A stretch of 64,000 nucleotides of DNA from Fusarium oxysporum f. sp. lycopersici 4287 (taxonomy: Eukaryota > Ascomycota > Sordariomycetes > Hypocreales > Nectriaceae). The DNA lies in contig NC_030994.1 of assembly GCF_000149955.1 (NCBI RefSeq), positions 3,216,366-3,280,365 on the forward strand. Reading direction: 5' to 3'. The notes under the pieces are model-generated. The model had not been told where the DNA came from, did not search any database, and saw only the letters and a list, made by a program, of their open reading frames with translations. Each line of letters opens with the position of its first letter. Position 1 is the first letter of the stretch. Shown here in pieces: positions 52,835 to 63,657 of the stretch. A program made the position numbers and the translations under genes.

Positions 52835-55451
52835 ATGGAGCATCGAAGACGCGTCTCCCGAGCGTAAGATTCCTAGACAAGCCAGGGAGGGATATACCGA
52901 ATTCGTCTAATGTCGGATGCGATAGGTGCGATGAATGTCGTCGATTGAAAGAGAAATGTGAAAGCGGCTTCCCGTGCCGCAGGTGTTCCCATCTCCAACG
53001 ACAATGTAGATACACCGATCCGACCCCAAAACCTCGTGAGTTTCGTGCCTACGTTCCGAGGTGAGTAGCTTCAACGACTGTCGAGAGCATGTCTGACACC
53101 TCGAAGAGAAAGCCGTCGGAGACCAGATACGAGCCAGCTGATTGAACGTTCAAGACACATGGAACGGATATTACGGCGCACCATGCCAGGAGTCCCGCTT
53201 GACACCGAGAACCTCTCCAATATAGCAGACAGACTCGACGCCGAGCATCAGAGTCTAAATCCGGCCTCAGATGGTCCGAGGGACTTGGAAGGGCTGGGGG
53301 ACAATTTGGAAGCGTTGGAGATCGATGATGAGGCGTGTACGATGCAACCAGTTGGAGATACGACGGCGCGTTCGTTGACCTCATACTTCACTTGTACTGA
53401 GCACGGGTACTAAACCATCACAGATTTCTCAGGGGAATTCTCGTATTGGAACTTCTCCATGCGTATCAAAAACCTAATCGAGAGCCAGATACAAGAGCCG
53501 GAGAGCCGCCGAGTATGTTATACTGCCAACAGGCAATGCTTCTCATTCATACCCCATTAACTAATTATGTGTAGGAGGGCAATAGTCAAAATGATGACTC
53601 GGATGCTTTTCCACGTGCGCATCATCTACGTCCTGGGCATAATCACTTGTCGGAAGCCATATCATCGTTCCCCCCTGCCAACATATCAAACTTCCTGGTG
53701 ACAGTCTTTTTCAAGTTCGCAGAGAGCTATCTCTTCTTTATTGAAGAGAGCTGGGTCTTTGAGAAATTAGATCTGCTATATAAGGGCCCTCAAGGTCTGT
53801 CCCAAGCTGGTAGTGAAGTGACGGTCAGCATCCTCCTGACAGTCCTTGCCATTGGAACGCAATACGCTCATCTTGAACACACCAACGGTTCTGAAAACAC
53901 CTCGACGTCAGGCCTCTTGGAGGAAGAGATAGGCGCCATGTTTTATCAACAAGCAATTCGGCTGCTCCCCGAAATCATTGAGATCTCGTCCCTAGAAAGT
54001 GTGCAGGCATGCCTGTTGTTTGGATACTATTCCCTGCCGATTGACGCTTCTGGCCTGGGGTTTATCTACGTTAACCTGGCCACTAGGCTGGGGATACAGA
54101 ATGGCATGCATCGAAAATGCAGCAACAGCGCCTTTAACGCAAGCGTTATCGAAACTCGAAATCGCGTTTGGTGGACGACCTACGTGCTGGAAAGGTAAGC
54201 TATGGCTTCCCCAGACTGCAAATGGAACATGGGCTCCGCTGACTGGAGAGAAGAAAGATATCTATTTTCCATGGCCGGCCTATCTCGGTGTCTCGGTCAA
54301 ATATCGATGCCAGTCTACCCATACATCAGGACGGTTTACAATCAGATGATTGGCGCAAAAGAGCTTCTTACACTAGAGCTTCTGTACAGCTGATGGACTT
54401 TCTCGAAGACATGTATCACGAAATGTAAGTTGAGACCCAAGCTCGACGCATGAGATAAAACACAGTTCGCTATGAATAACACTCATACAGCAACATCTTG
54501 CGCAATTGTCGAAAGCGAGAGATAGTCACAATTGTATCGCGGCTTGTGTCCAAAAAGGACGGTTTGACCACATGGTGGCAATCTCTCCCTCCGGATAAAA
54601 TCGACGCGAATGAGCAACCAACAATGACACAGTCACGTTCGGCAATGCACCTAAGACTCGATTACTGCCTAGTGCGCATGTTTGTCGGGAGACCGTTTCT
54701 ACTGAAGAAAGAAACAAAAGACTCTGCGACAAGCCCGTCCGTCCCCGAAAACAGCCCTGGGACCAACGAAAGAAGTGCCTCGAAACTTGTGAGTAGCCGA
54801 GAAGAGCTGATAAGCGACTGCATCAAAGCGGCAACAGAAGCCCTTGATATTTGTCAGCAGCTACGATCAAGCGGGATGGGTCTCGCTCGGGCCTCGTATT
54901 CCGAATATAGTGCGTGTCGAGCATCGTTGCTGGTGCTGATTGCCTACTCGATCCGCAATCTCTCTGACCAATTTCGCAAGTCGTTATGTGAGGGATTGGA
55001 TATGATACGGGAAATGTCTGCTGCTGGGGAGTCGGCACGGTCTGAAATTTCCTTGATCGAGTCGCTTGAGCGTGCTCTCGCTCGTCTGCACGCTGGAGCG
55101 CGACCGAACGACGTGGGCAGCCATAACCAAGCATATTCCGATTCGGCATACGAAGCATTCCGCAGCTGGGTAGCCAACTTGGCAGGCAAGAATGCGCTCG
55201 ACGCCACTACACCAGCGGTTCCGAATGCCTCAGGTGGTCAAGCGGAAATAGACTCCGTGTCTGGCTGGCCCGTAGACTTCCAGGCCCTGTCCAGCATGGA
55301 CTTTTTCAGTGCTTATGACCCCACGGCTGATCCTCTGCTTCAACTACCCGTCTTTGGTACTGAAAATCTCTCTCCGTCTGATGGATGGCTTACCCAGTCC
55401 GAGACCGAAATACTTGGACGATTCATTACAGGACCTCATGGAGGAAACTAG
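52835..55451 (+). CDS. Zn2Cys6 transcription factor with fungal-specific domain
   Basis: Seven exons: 52835-52863, 52926-53060, 53122-53369, 53424-53512, 53575-54194, 54251-54424 and 54491-55451. Exon 1 encodes only MEHRRRVSRA and joins to CDECRRLKEKCESGFPCRRCSHLQRQC, giving all six zinc-binding Cys of the binuclear cluster. A linker with MERILRR follows. The middle homology region is conserved: YLFFIEESWVF, ACLLFGYYSLP, and NRVWWTTYVLER joined to RKISIFHGRPISVSRSNIDASLP. It ends in an acidic, aromatic-rich tail. Without the intron at 54195-54250 the gene would look frameshifted, but it is intact. It probably regulates the divergent monooxygenase and perhaps the HAD-family gene downstream. 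Confidence 0.9.
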
Positions 55452-55511
55452 GCACTGCAAGCGATTTATATTAAAATAAGGTTGATCGAGCTTATGCAAA
55501 ACAGACAAGAA

Positions 55512-56234
55512 CTAAAGCGATGCTTGTACAATCCCCTTTGCCATCTCTGGTAGTGTGTCAGCCATAACCTCCATCTGGGCGTCGAAGATCTCAGTGCAGG
55601 GATCCTGTTCATATATGGTGCAATAAGCGCCCCGGAAGCCAACCTTGACTGCAGCAGACACGTCCCACATGTGAGCAGCAGCAAACCACTTGATATCATC
55701 CGGTGCGAATCGGGCTAGGGTTGGCTTGTATGCAGCCAACGCTGGCTTGGCCACGCCCTGTCCATCGCAGCTGATGAGGTTCTCCAGCGGCATGTCAACG
55801 CCAGCGCGCTCAAAGTATCCGCCCACACGCTTGGTATCGCCTGTTGTCAAACACCACACTGTGAAGCCGGCGTCTCTTAATATTGCAAAACACTCTTTTG
55901 CTCCCGGTCGCAACTCGAGGTCCGAATATGCCTGGACACAAGCATCCCTTTCTGCGTCTGTGACGAGTTCCCGTGGTGCCGCAACGCCAACCATGAACAG
56001 CGTGCGGTAGAACAAGGTGCGCAAGACTTCCTTGTAGGGACGATGGCGCTCAGAGACGGAGAGAAAGGTGAACTCCAGCTCGGCTGCCGTCATCCAAGTG
56101 TAGCCGAATGCATTGGCTGTGATGTGCTTGGCGGCTAGCTTCTCGCCAATGACACGGTCAATGCCGTTGTAGAAGGCATTGAATGACACGCAGGTGCCGA
56201 CGACGTCGAAGACCACATGCTTTTGATTGGCCAT
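55512..56234 (-). CDS. HAD-family hydrolase, haloacid dehalogenase type II-like
   Basis: Single exon, 240 residues. HVVFDVVGTCVSF contains the nucleophile Asp (FDxxGT, with no second Asp, as in L-2-haloacid dehalogenases). VWCLTTGDTKRVG is motif II (Thr). GQGVAKPALAAYKPTL holds the motif III Lys. WFAAAHMWDVSAAVKVGFRGAYC is motif IV with its Asp. Many fungal members of this group have unknown substrates, and dehalogenation should not be assumed. It is convergent with the Zn2Cys6 gene, their stops being only 60 bp apart. Confidence 0.87.
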   Translation of the reverse strand: MANQKHVVFDVVGTCVSFNAFYNGIDRVIGEKLAAKHITANAFGYTWMTAAELEFTFLSVSERHRPYKEVLRTLFYRTLFMVGVAAPRELVTDAERDACVQAYSDLELRPGAKECFAILRDAGFTVWCLTTGDTKRVGGYFERAGVDMPLENLISCDGQGVAKPALAAYKPTLARFAPDDIKWFAAAHMWDVSAAVKVGFRGAYCTIYEQDPCTEIFDAQMEVMADTLPEMAKGIVQASL

Positions 56235-57340
56235 GATGGGGGCTTGATGCCAACCTTGGTTGCAATCCTAGAGAATAGAAGAGAGCGGGGCAAGAGGGGG
56301 GAAAGAAAGTTTGGTGAAACAAGATAAGATGCGGATAGAAAAGGCGCAATGACCTGAGGTTACGCTGTAGACAATTATCTCAAGAAGAGACGAGTTACAG
56401 CATCAACAACAACGTGAAATGGTCTCTTTTATCCAATGATGACTGTGACACTGATACTCTGTACTCCACTGCACCGGTTATCGCCATTTCATCTTGATCT
56501 AGCCTGATGGAGTAGGACCGGTCCGGTCAGACATGATTGGCTACTCCATTCTCTGGCTATCAGTCATCATTATCAGGGATTCCACTTTTGGATCTTGACT
56601 CTCCTGGCTCCGGATCGGAGATATGCTAGCGGCACTAAAAAAGTTTAGCGGTATCTTGACATGAGATACCCAGCCGATAAGAGCACGCGGATGCCGCTGT
56701 TCCGGTCTGGTTATCCTTTCCCCAGAAGTTATCTACGGAGTACGCGTGTCTTATTGCATGTCTATCCTTTAGACTAATAAACTTTGAGCGAATCAACTGA
56801 GATGGATAAAAGAAGTTCCATAATGCCTCTCTGAAGATCTGACCCTAATGAGGCATAGTTGGGTCAGACACTAGAGGCCTGTAGTGACTTGCTGAAAACC
56901 TAAGCTAGCCAGCAGGCCGGCTCGCTGGTCCACGAGAATCTGCAACACACTCTCGGCATTTCCCACATGTCCCACTTTCCCCGCAAAGTGCAGACTTATC
57001 TTAGATGACCGACTGACCATTCTGCGCCATGGTTGCGCGCATCGATGCGAGTCTGGAGCAATTGTTTCTCTGCTATGTCATACCTAACCGTATCCCCATT
57101 ATTGTCAAGAGAATGGAATTCGCAAATCTTATGCACATTACACTGACACTCAAAGTCGCACATAGGGAATCTTAGATTGCAGCATATGAGGTACAGGGTA
57201 GGTCATAGACACTAATAATAAATAAACAATAACTACACTACGTCAAAGCGATCACCTCCTTCGAGCATATAAGAGCTCCACGTGTGTAAAGCCAATACAG
57301 CAAAAAATCTCACAAAGCTTCTCCCGCTACCCCCCAACGT
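56235..57340. other. 1.1-kb intergenic region with CGG-type inverted repeats
   Basis: Contains the HAD-gene promoter and the permease 3' flank. Several ACCGGT/CCGGTC motifs (near 56473, 56515-56528, 56702) and a CTCCG-GAT-CGGAG inverted repeat are present. No gene is supported. Confidence 0.45.
56608..56620. promoter_or_regulatory. CTCCG-N3-CGGAG inverted repeat
   Basis: Perfect 5-bp arms around a 3-bp spacer, containing CCG-N3-CGG, the half-site arrangement bound by Zn2Cys6 dimers. It lies about 375 bp upstream of the HAD-family gene start. Binding is inferred. Confidence 0.35.
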
Positions 57341-59008
57341 TCACGACCACAGAAAGTTCAGTCTTGCCAGCCCGCGCCGAGGCTTTGGCTCCACCCTTGG
57401 CTCATTCTCATAACGATCGATCAAATGACGAAGTTCAACGTCTTCCAATGGAATGACCTTGGTCTTGAACCAGAGCTTATAGCCGAAATACATGATAAGA
57501 GTGAAGGGCAAATTGAAGTAATTTGAAATGAACGACTCTATCTCCCATTGCCCATGGATAAAGGTCGTGAAGCCGCCAGTGAAGAAAAGCAGAACAAACA
57601 AGACAAGAGAGGCGTAGGTCGTATAGGGCTGGAAAGGAGCGGCCCAAGGGAGTTCCTTCTGGCGATTGATTCCTTGCCTATTGCAGGCGTGGACGAATCG
57701 CAAATAGACAATGCAGATGGTAATCCAGTTGACCAGGGTAGAGATGGAGACGAGATCCTGCAGCCAGGTGAAGACTGTGCTAGCCGAGTCGGACAGGGTC
57801 ATGTATCCCAGGGCCATGAACAGGCCATAGAGGGAAACAGCGACATAGGGGATACCGAATCTGTTAATACGCAGGAAAATGGACGGGGCTTGGCCTTGAG
57901 ATGCCATTCCGTATAGGATTCTGGAACCGCCAAGCATGTTGGAGTTACCCGCTGACCAGGCCGAAGTGAGCACGACAGCGTTGACGATGGACGGCACAAC
58001 CTTGATGCCTGCGTTTTGGGCAGCAATGACAAACGGCGACATGGAAGCGTCTCCCGTCCATGGTACTAGCTTCTTGTCCGTAGACGGGACGACCAAGCCA
58101 ATCATGAAGATGGTCACGACGTAGAAGAGGGCGATGCGGATCAAGATACGTCGGGCAGCCATGGGGATAGACTGACGAGGGTTCCTCGTCTCAGCAGCCG
58201 CCAGCGTGATGTTCTCTATGCCCGAGTAGGCGTAAAGCGCATTGTTCAGCGTCTTCCAGAAGCCTAAGAACCGGCCAAGAGACCCAGCGATGCCGAGGTA
58301 CTGAACCATGGGCCCGTAGGGGCTTTTCCAGTACTCGAAGCCGATGGCCTCACCTTTTGGACCGCCACCACAGGTAATGACCAGAGCCATGATGTTGACG
58401 CCAACAATGAGCATGATCTTGATTATGGAGAAGCCAAACTCGAGCTCGCCGTAGATGCGCACGGCCAGTAGTGAACTGACAATCATGGGGATGCCGAGCA
58501 CGGTGATCCAGATGGCGCTGTTGATGGTGACCCAGTATTCGATGATGACGGCCGCCGCGACGATTTCGGCGGGGATGGAGACCATGTATGAGTAAACTTG
58601 ATTCCATCCGTTGGCAAATGCAAGAGCAGGGTCGCAGAAGAGCTCGGCGTAGCGAATGACACCACCACTGAGAGGCGCCAGAGCACCCATCTCGCCAACG
58701 CCGCAGACGACACTCGAAACAGCCAAGCCAATGATCAGGTACGCCAGGAACGCACCGAGTGGACCAGCATAGGCAATGGCTCGCCCAGAGCTCAGGAACA
58801 GACCAGTGCCGATTGTGCCTGCCAGGGCAATCATCTGAATGTGTCGTTGATGTAGACCCTGCCTGAGCTCGTTAGACTCCACGACCGTTCCAGCTATATT
58901 CTCGACATCGCTGTCCCGCCGCGTGTCAGTTGCAGGACCACAGAGTTCCTTTTCCGAAGGCATAGCGTCGACTTTGAGAAGTTGGGGCGAAGCGTCGTGA
59001 GTTGACAT
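57341..59008 (-). CDS. Amino-acid permease (APC superfamily)
   Basis: Single exon, 555 residues, in contrast to the multi-exon permease at 36-38 kb. The soluble N-terminus is followed by GLHQRHIQMIALAGTIGTGLFLSSG (TM1, with the GTG substrate-amine contact) and GVGEMGALAPLSGGVIRYAELFCDPALAFANGWN. Later landmarks are YWKSPYGPMVQYL, YAYSGIENITLAAAETRNPRQSIPMAARR, SAGNSNMLGGSRILYGMASQGQAPSIF, and the C-terminal LPWAAPFQPYTTYASL. Twelve membrane segments are expected. It is divergent from an FAD amine/amino-acid oxidase gene 686 bp away, so it is probably the importer of that enzyme's substrate. Confidence 0.93.
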   Translation of the reverse strand: MSTHDASPQLLKVDAMPSEKELCGPATDTRRDSDVENIAGTVVESNELRQGLHQRHIQMIALAGTIGTGLFLSSGRAIAYAGPLGAFLAYLIIGLAVSSVVCGVGEMGALAPLSGGVIRYAELFCDPALAFANGWNQVYSYMVSIPAEIVAAAVIIEYWVTINSAIWITVLGIPMIVSSLLAVRIYGELEFGFSIIKIMLIVGVNIMALVITCGGGPKGEAIGFEYWKSPYGPMVQYLGIAGSLGRFLGFWKTLNNALYAYSGIENITLAAAETRNPRQSIPMAARRILIRIALFYVVTIFMIGLVVPSTDKKLVPWTGDASMSPFVIAAQNAGIKVVPSIVNAVVLTSAWSAGNSNMLGGSRILYGMASQGQAPSIFLRINRFGIPYVAVSLYGLFMALGYMTLSDSASTVFTWLQDLVSISTLVNWITICIVYLRFVHACNRQGINRQKELPWAAPFQPYTTYASLVLFVLLFFTGGFTTFIHGQWEIESFISNYFNLPFTLIMYFGYKLWFKTKVIPLEDVELRHLIDRYENEPRVEPKPRRGLARLNFLWS

Positions 59009-59693
59009 TTGGCTTCTGCCAAGACAGGAAAAGGAGTTGTATTAGAGACTGCTGCACAAGCAAGCAAGTGAGCAAGCAAGCAAAGCAGAAAAAAGAAAAC
59101 CGAGTCAAGCCAAGCCAAGATGGTTTCTTCTGTTTCTTCTGAGAAACGAGATGAATGGAGGATCTTGACCATTTGTTTCCCCGTATTACGAAACGTTTTT
59201 ATGTCTGCCACAATTGGCCACGGCTTATCAGTAAGGTAGGCCTAGGATCCTAGTCGGTCTGGGGAAGTTCTGGCTAGGGTGATAGCTGCAGATCAGACCC
59301 GGGGTCGACCGGCTATGGAGATATGAGAGCGCGTTGAGGTCAGATTGGCTGTCTTTGACTCCTTGAAAGTGTAGGGCCCTGTAATCCTGTATGCTATGGT
59401 ACTCCCACCGTGGTGAGCGATATAGCGTTAGCGGCATTGTCAACCGGGGCCGGAACCATTTACCCAAATTGGGTAATGCCGTCCCGGTGGACCCCGAGTC
59501 CGGTCTATCTAGCCGTATACAACCATTCCCCAACGAAAGCTGACAAACCCGAGCGAATTCGATAGTACAATCCTCTAAATAGAGTTCAGCTAAACTGAAA
59601 CAGTGTATGCCTCCAGATAACCTCCATACATAACATACCTGAGATACTGATCTTGATTCTGTAAGCAAACTTTTATCACATCACAGCGCAATC
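59009..59693. other. Divergent promoter region (permease / FAD oxidase)
   Basis: About 685 bp between divergent starts. It contains a TACCCAA-A-TTGGGTA inverted repeat flanked by CCGGGG/CCCGG-type motifs at about 59441-59490, a likely control region for both genes. Confidence 0.45.
59461..59475. promoter_or_regulatory. TACCCAA-A-TTGGGTA inverted repeat
   Basis: Seven-base perfect arms around a single A, roughly 220 bp before the oxidase ATG and 450 bp before the permease ATG. Nearby CCGGGGCCGG (59444-59453) and TCCCGGTGGACC (59482-59493) add CGG/CCG half-sites. The adjacent Zn2Cys6 regulator at 61.2-63.7 kb is the natural candidate binder (inference). Confidence 0.4.
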
Positions 59694-61215
59694 ATGGCCA
59701 TCTCAAACGGTAACACACCTCGCACCGCCGGTACGCCCAAGTGCATGCCCGTGCCGGACCCAGCGCCATGCTTCTGGCAACAACAGCAGCCACAGGATGT
59801 GACTGAGCTCCGCGACCACCGCTCTTCAGAGCAGCTACTTGACTACAGCGACATCGTCATCATCGGCGCTGGATTCGCAGGACTCAGCACAGCGCACCAC
59901 CTCGTCCGCGATGCCGGCGCCACGTCTATCTGCATCCTCGAGGCCAGGGGTATCTGCTCTGGCGCCACTGGCCGCAACGGCGGACACTGTAGGCCAGACC
60001 TCTACGGCCATATTCCCACCTACATAGATCGAGCCGGCGAGCGCGCTGGCGCTGAGATTGCCGAGTTTGAGATTGCCAACCTGCGCGCCATCAAGAAGAT
60101 CATTGATGAAGAGAAGATCGATTGCGACTTCACTCTTACCCGATCCATTGATGTCTGGTGCAACGAGGACTCGGCCAAGAAAGCAGAGGCCGTCTACCAG
60201 TCAATGGTGTCTCACAACTTTGAGTATATGGATGATGTTGTGTTTTATACAGGCGACAAAGTAGAAGGCGTAAGTGGCCCGAATACCAGCCCAGATTGTT
60301 TTGTGTGGGGACCACATGCGTTGATGAAGATATCTACTGACTAAACCATCTATATAACAGATCTGCGGTGTCAAAGGCGCTGTTGCATGCGCAAGCTTCA
60401 CGGCCGGGACCATGTGGCCCTTCAAATTCTTGATGCACCTCACAAGACAACTCCTCACCGCAGGCGTCAACGTCCAGGCACATACACCTGCCACCTCCGT
60501 GACGCCAGACCCCTCGGGTGACGGCTCGTTCATCGTCGAAACGCCTCGTGGCAAGATACGAGCAGGCAAGGTCATCCACGCTAACAATGCCTATGTCTCA
60601 GCGCTTCTCCCGGAATACAGCAAAAACATCATCCCCTGTAAGGGCATTTGCTGTCGTATCACCGTCCCAGAGGGAACCACGGCGCCGCTATTAAACAACT
60701 CATACATCACGCGCACCAAGGATAACACACTCTCGTACTTTATCCCTCGACACGATGGTAGCATCATCGTAGGTGGTGCTGCATCTGTTTTCCGGCCTTT
60801 CAAGGAACAGTGGTATGACAACGTGGACGACAGTGTCCTTATCGACTCTGCAAAGGACTACTACGAAGACTACATGCAGCGAACCTACCGGGGCTGGGAA
60901 GATACTGGTGCCAAAGTGAGCAATATCTGGACCGGCGTCATGGGTTACTCATATGACTCAAATCCACACATTGGTAAAGTTCCCAGCAAGGATGGGCAAT
61001 TCATCGTTGCTGGGTTTAATGGACACGGCATGCCTGTCATCTGGTTGGCAGCCAAAGAGCTGGCTCGGATGGTATCCCAAGGGACTCAATTTGAGGAGAC
61101 GAAACTCCCTCGCTTGTTCCAGACAAGCCAGTTCCGCATTGACCGGGCACAGAGTGGTAAGGAGGAGGATGGTGATATTATAGGCACTGGTAATTTTAGT
61201 ACTACAAAGCCATAG
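59694..61215 (+). CDS. FAD-dependent amine/amino-acid oxidoreductase (DAO family)
   Basis: Two exons: 59694-60269 and 60361-61215, about 476 residues. An N-terminal leader (PCFWQQQQP, like other fungal DAO members) precedes YSDIVIIGAGFAGLSTAHHL (GxGxxG), CILEARGICSGATGRNGGHCRPDLYG (the ATGRNGG motif) and FEIANLRAIKKIIDEE. The second exon has GTMWPFKFLMHL and TPRGKIRAGKVIHANNAYVSALLP. The C-terminal FAD-binding segment is VMGYSYDSNPHIGKVPSKDGQFIVAGFNGHGMPVIWLAAKELA. It resembles gamma-glutamylputrescine oxidase and related enzymes that oxidise amines or secondary amino acids to imines with release of H2O2. No peroxisomal targeting tripeptide: the C-terminus is TTKP. Paired with the divergent permease. 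Confidence 0.9.
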
Positions 61216-61244
61216 CATAAGAACTGAAAACGATAGAACGCATG

Positions 61245-63657
61245 TCAACTATACATAGACTCCCACCACATGAAAAGATCTGGAGCCAAGTCCAAGTCAA
61301 GAAAAGCATTCCAGTCACTAACTCCCTCAACTGCCATATTGTTAAATGTGCAAGCATAGGCAGCGTCCTCGAAGCCGTCTTTCAGCTGAAGTTCAGCATC
61401 ATCACTGTCTTCCCGTGTTTCTTCTCCTGATGCTCTATCAGGGCTGCCCGACGCGGCTGGTAGAGCTATCTGTAGCATAATGCCCAGGAACTTGGCATAT
61501 CGGATTGCCATATGCGAATCATCAGGGGAGCCACTGTGGACTGCATTGATAACGCGACGTAGAAGATAGATATTTGGATGTGCCCGATTTATGTTCTTGG
61601 TTTGTGCAAGGGTTGCCTAGTGTATAATGCCTGTCAGACATCTATGGGGATATGGTTCTGCTTGGAATGTGCAATGTACCTTGAGCAGATGAAGACTCGC
61701 AGCAACGATGAAGAGCCAGCATCGAACTGGTAGATATTTGATCAGCCCCGAAGGCTTCAGGAAATCCACAACTATAGATAAAAGTGCGTGGCCGGCCTGT
61801 GTTGCCTGATCCTCAAACTCAGACAAGGCTTGAAGCCTTTCTGGCCGCAGGGCTCTGGATCCAACTTGTATGGCCTGTGCTGCTGGAGCAAAGCAAAATA
61901 AGCTTATATAGTAAAACTCCATCAGAAGACATGCATTTAATAACGAATTGAAATCTGAGAATTGTAAGCTGAGGTATGTTTTCTCGTTTCTTGAACGTAC
62001 CATCTTGATGGTAGTACTGCCGTCTCCAACGCTGCAGGGCTCTTCGCAGGCGTTCCAAATGAGGGACGAGGTCTAGGTCGGAAAATGATCCACCGCGGGC
62101 TTTCAATGAGTGCAAAAATTCTCTTCCCTTTCGAGTCTCTATAGAGAGTTCGAAATAGCCTTCCCAGAGATGACTGTCCAGTAGAGACTCGGCGAATGTC
62201 GTTGCGAAGCGGTCTTTGACTACTTGTCTCGACTTCTCTGGCAATAGTGGCTCTAGACCTAGTCGAGTCGCAAGGCCTTCGTCTGCGAGGTATATGAACA
62301 CACAGAGGAGACCATTCCATTCTTTTTTAATAGAGTCCAGATTGGAGGAAGCGACTCTGGAACCAAGCGATTCGTGCTGGAAGCAGCAGCCCTCGTGGGC
62401 TAAAGCAATAGCGTTGGAAAGAAGACTCCTATTCCACAGTCATGAGTGCACTCTATTGAGATAGAGTCAACAAGGCATGCGAAATGCTTACCATGACATC
62501 TTATTGCTCCGATATGCTGGAGATACAATATTCAGCTTTTCCATTAATGATACCATCCCATACCGTCGCTGTCCAGTGAGTGAGTCTGTGTTATTGGGCG
62601 AAAGCTTGAAGCCATCACCATTGGCATAGCCATGAGCTTCATCTTCTCCTTCTGTAAAGTCAGTCGGGTTGTTAATAGCCTTCACATGCCAATCTATCAG
62701 AAGCAGCATCGCCGCTATCGCTCCAAGAGAGCGCGTCGTGGTAGACCCCCACATGACGGACTGCAGGGATCGCTGGAGGATCCTCCACGTTTGCCAGTGT
62801 ATTCGCTCGGACCTGATTTCGCCATGATCTCCAGGCAGTGGAAAGTACCTCGAGGAGAGCGTGACGAGACAGACTACCAAAAGAGGCTCCTCAGCAACAA
62901 GTTGTCCATAAGTGCTCATATCGCGGTAGTAAGACGGTACGACTGGCTTTAGCGGCCATAATTGATCGAAGAAGAAACCTAGGTAGTCCATCACTTCCTG
63001 CTTCGATACAATCCCTTTTCTGACGAGGGAAAAGCTTTTCCATGCTCTATCCAGATTGAGGGATGGATCTGAGATAACAGTCGGAGGGGCAATAGATGAA
63101 GCTTGGCTTTGGAGGCCAGGCGTGGCAGACGGGCTATTGTAGGCGTGATTACCGCTCGCGGCGAATGTCAGAAGGTCTAGGGCATCTGATGCATTGTGTA
63201 TATGTGTAGAGATAAGTCGTTCCCTTGCGTCTAGTGCAGTTGGGGTCCTTGGACTCTGGGAGCAGTCGGCGACGAGTCCGTCATGCACATGTCCCTCCTT
63301 ATTGGGAGGACGAACTGGAACATCTCGAGGCGCAAGTGGTGTTGAAGTTGGAATTTCGATATCGGTCTCCGTATGATTGTCACGCGACACTGGCTCAGGG
63401 GTTTCAGCTGGAAGCGACAGCTTTCTCTTGGTGCGTCGCGACGCTCTGAACTCACAAGGCTGATTGTCTGTTGAGCATCGCTTACACGGCTGCCTCCGGT
63501 CTGATGTCGGCTCGCAGCGGGTCTTGCGCCTACGGCAACGCTCGCAAGATAAGTACGCGCGGCGTCTCTTAGATTCAGTAGGTGAGTCTGCTTGGTTGAT
63601 GGGGACGAAGTCAAGCTGCGGACCCTGCCAGCCGTCGTTACCGTTGTGATCCGTCAT
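61245..63657 (-). CDS. Zn2Cys6 transcription factor with fungal-specific domain
   Basis: Four exons from the ATG at 63657. The binuclear cluster is RRRAYLSCERCRRRKTRCEP followed by QPCKRCSTDNQPCEF, with six Cys and a longer middle loop. A disordered Pro/Thr linker precedes SKQEVMDYLGFFFDQLWPLKPVVP and LVTLSSRYFPLPG, the opening of the fungal_trans domain. Exon 2 has HLWEGYFELSIETRKGREF. Frame continuity into LQFSDFNSLLNACLLMEFYYISLF requires a 49-nt intron with an unusual gtacta donor (in the RRQYYH region, about 61975-62023). The last exon ends LDLDLAPDLFMWWESMYS, an acidic/aromatic activation-type tail. The stop is 30 bp from the convergent oxidase gene. A dedicated regulator of the permease/oxidase pair is likely. 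Confidence 0.88.

Noticed and set aside
54190..54360. Apparent frameshift or loss of the middle homology region in the first Zn2Cys6 gene
   Set aside because: A 56-nt intron (54195-54250) joins YVLER to RKISIFHGRPISVSRSNIDASLP in frame, so the gene is intact.
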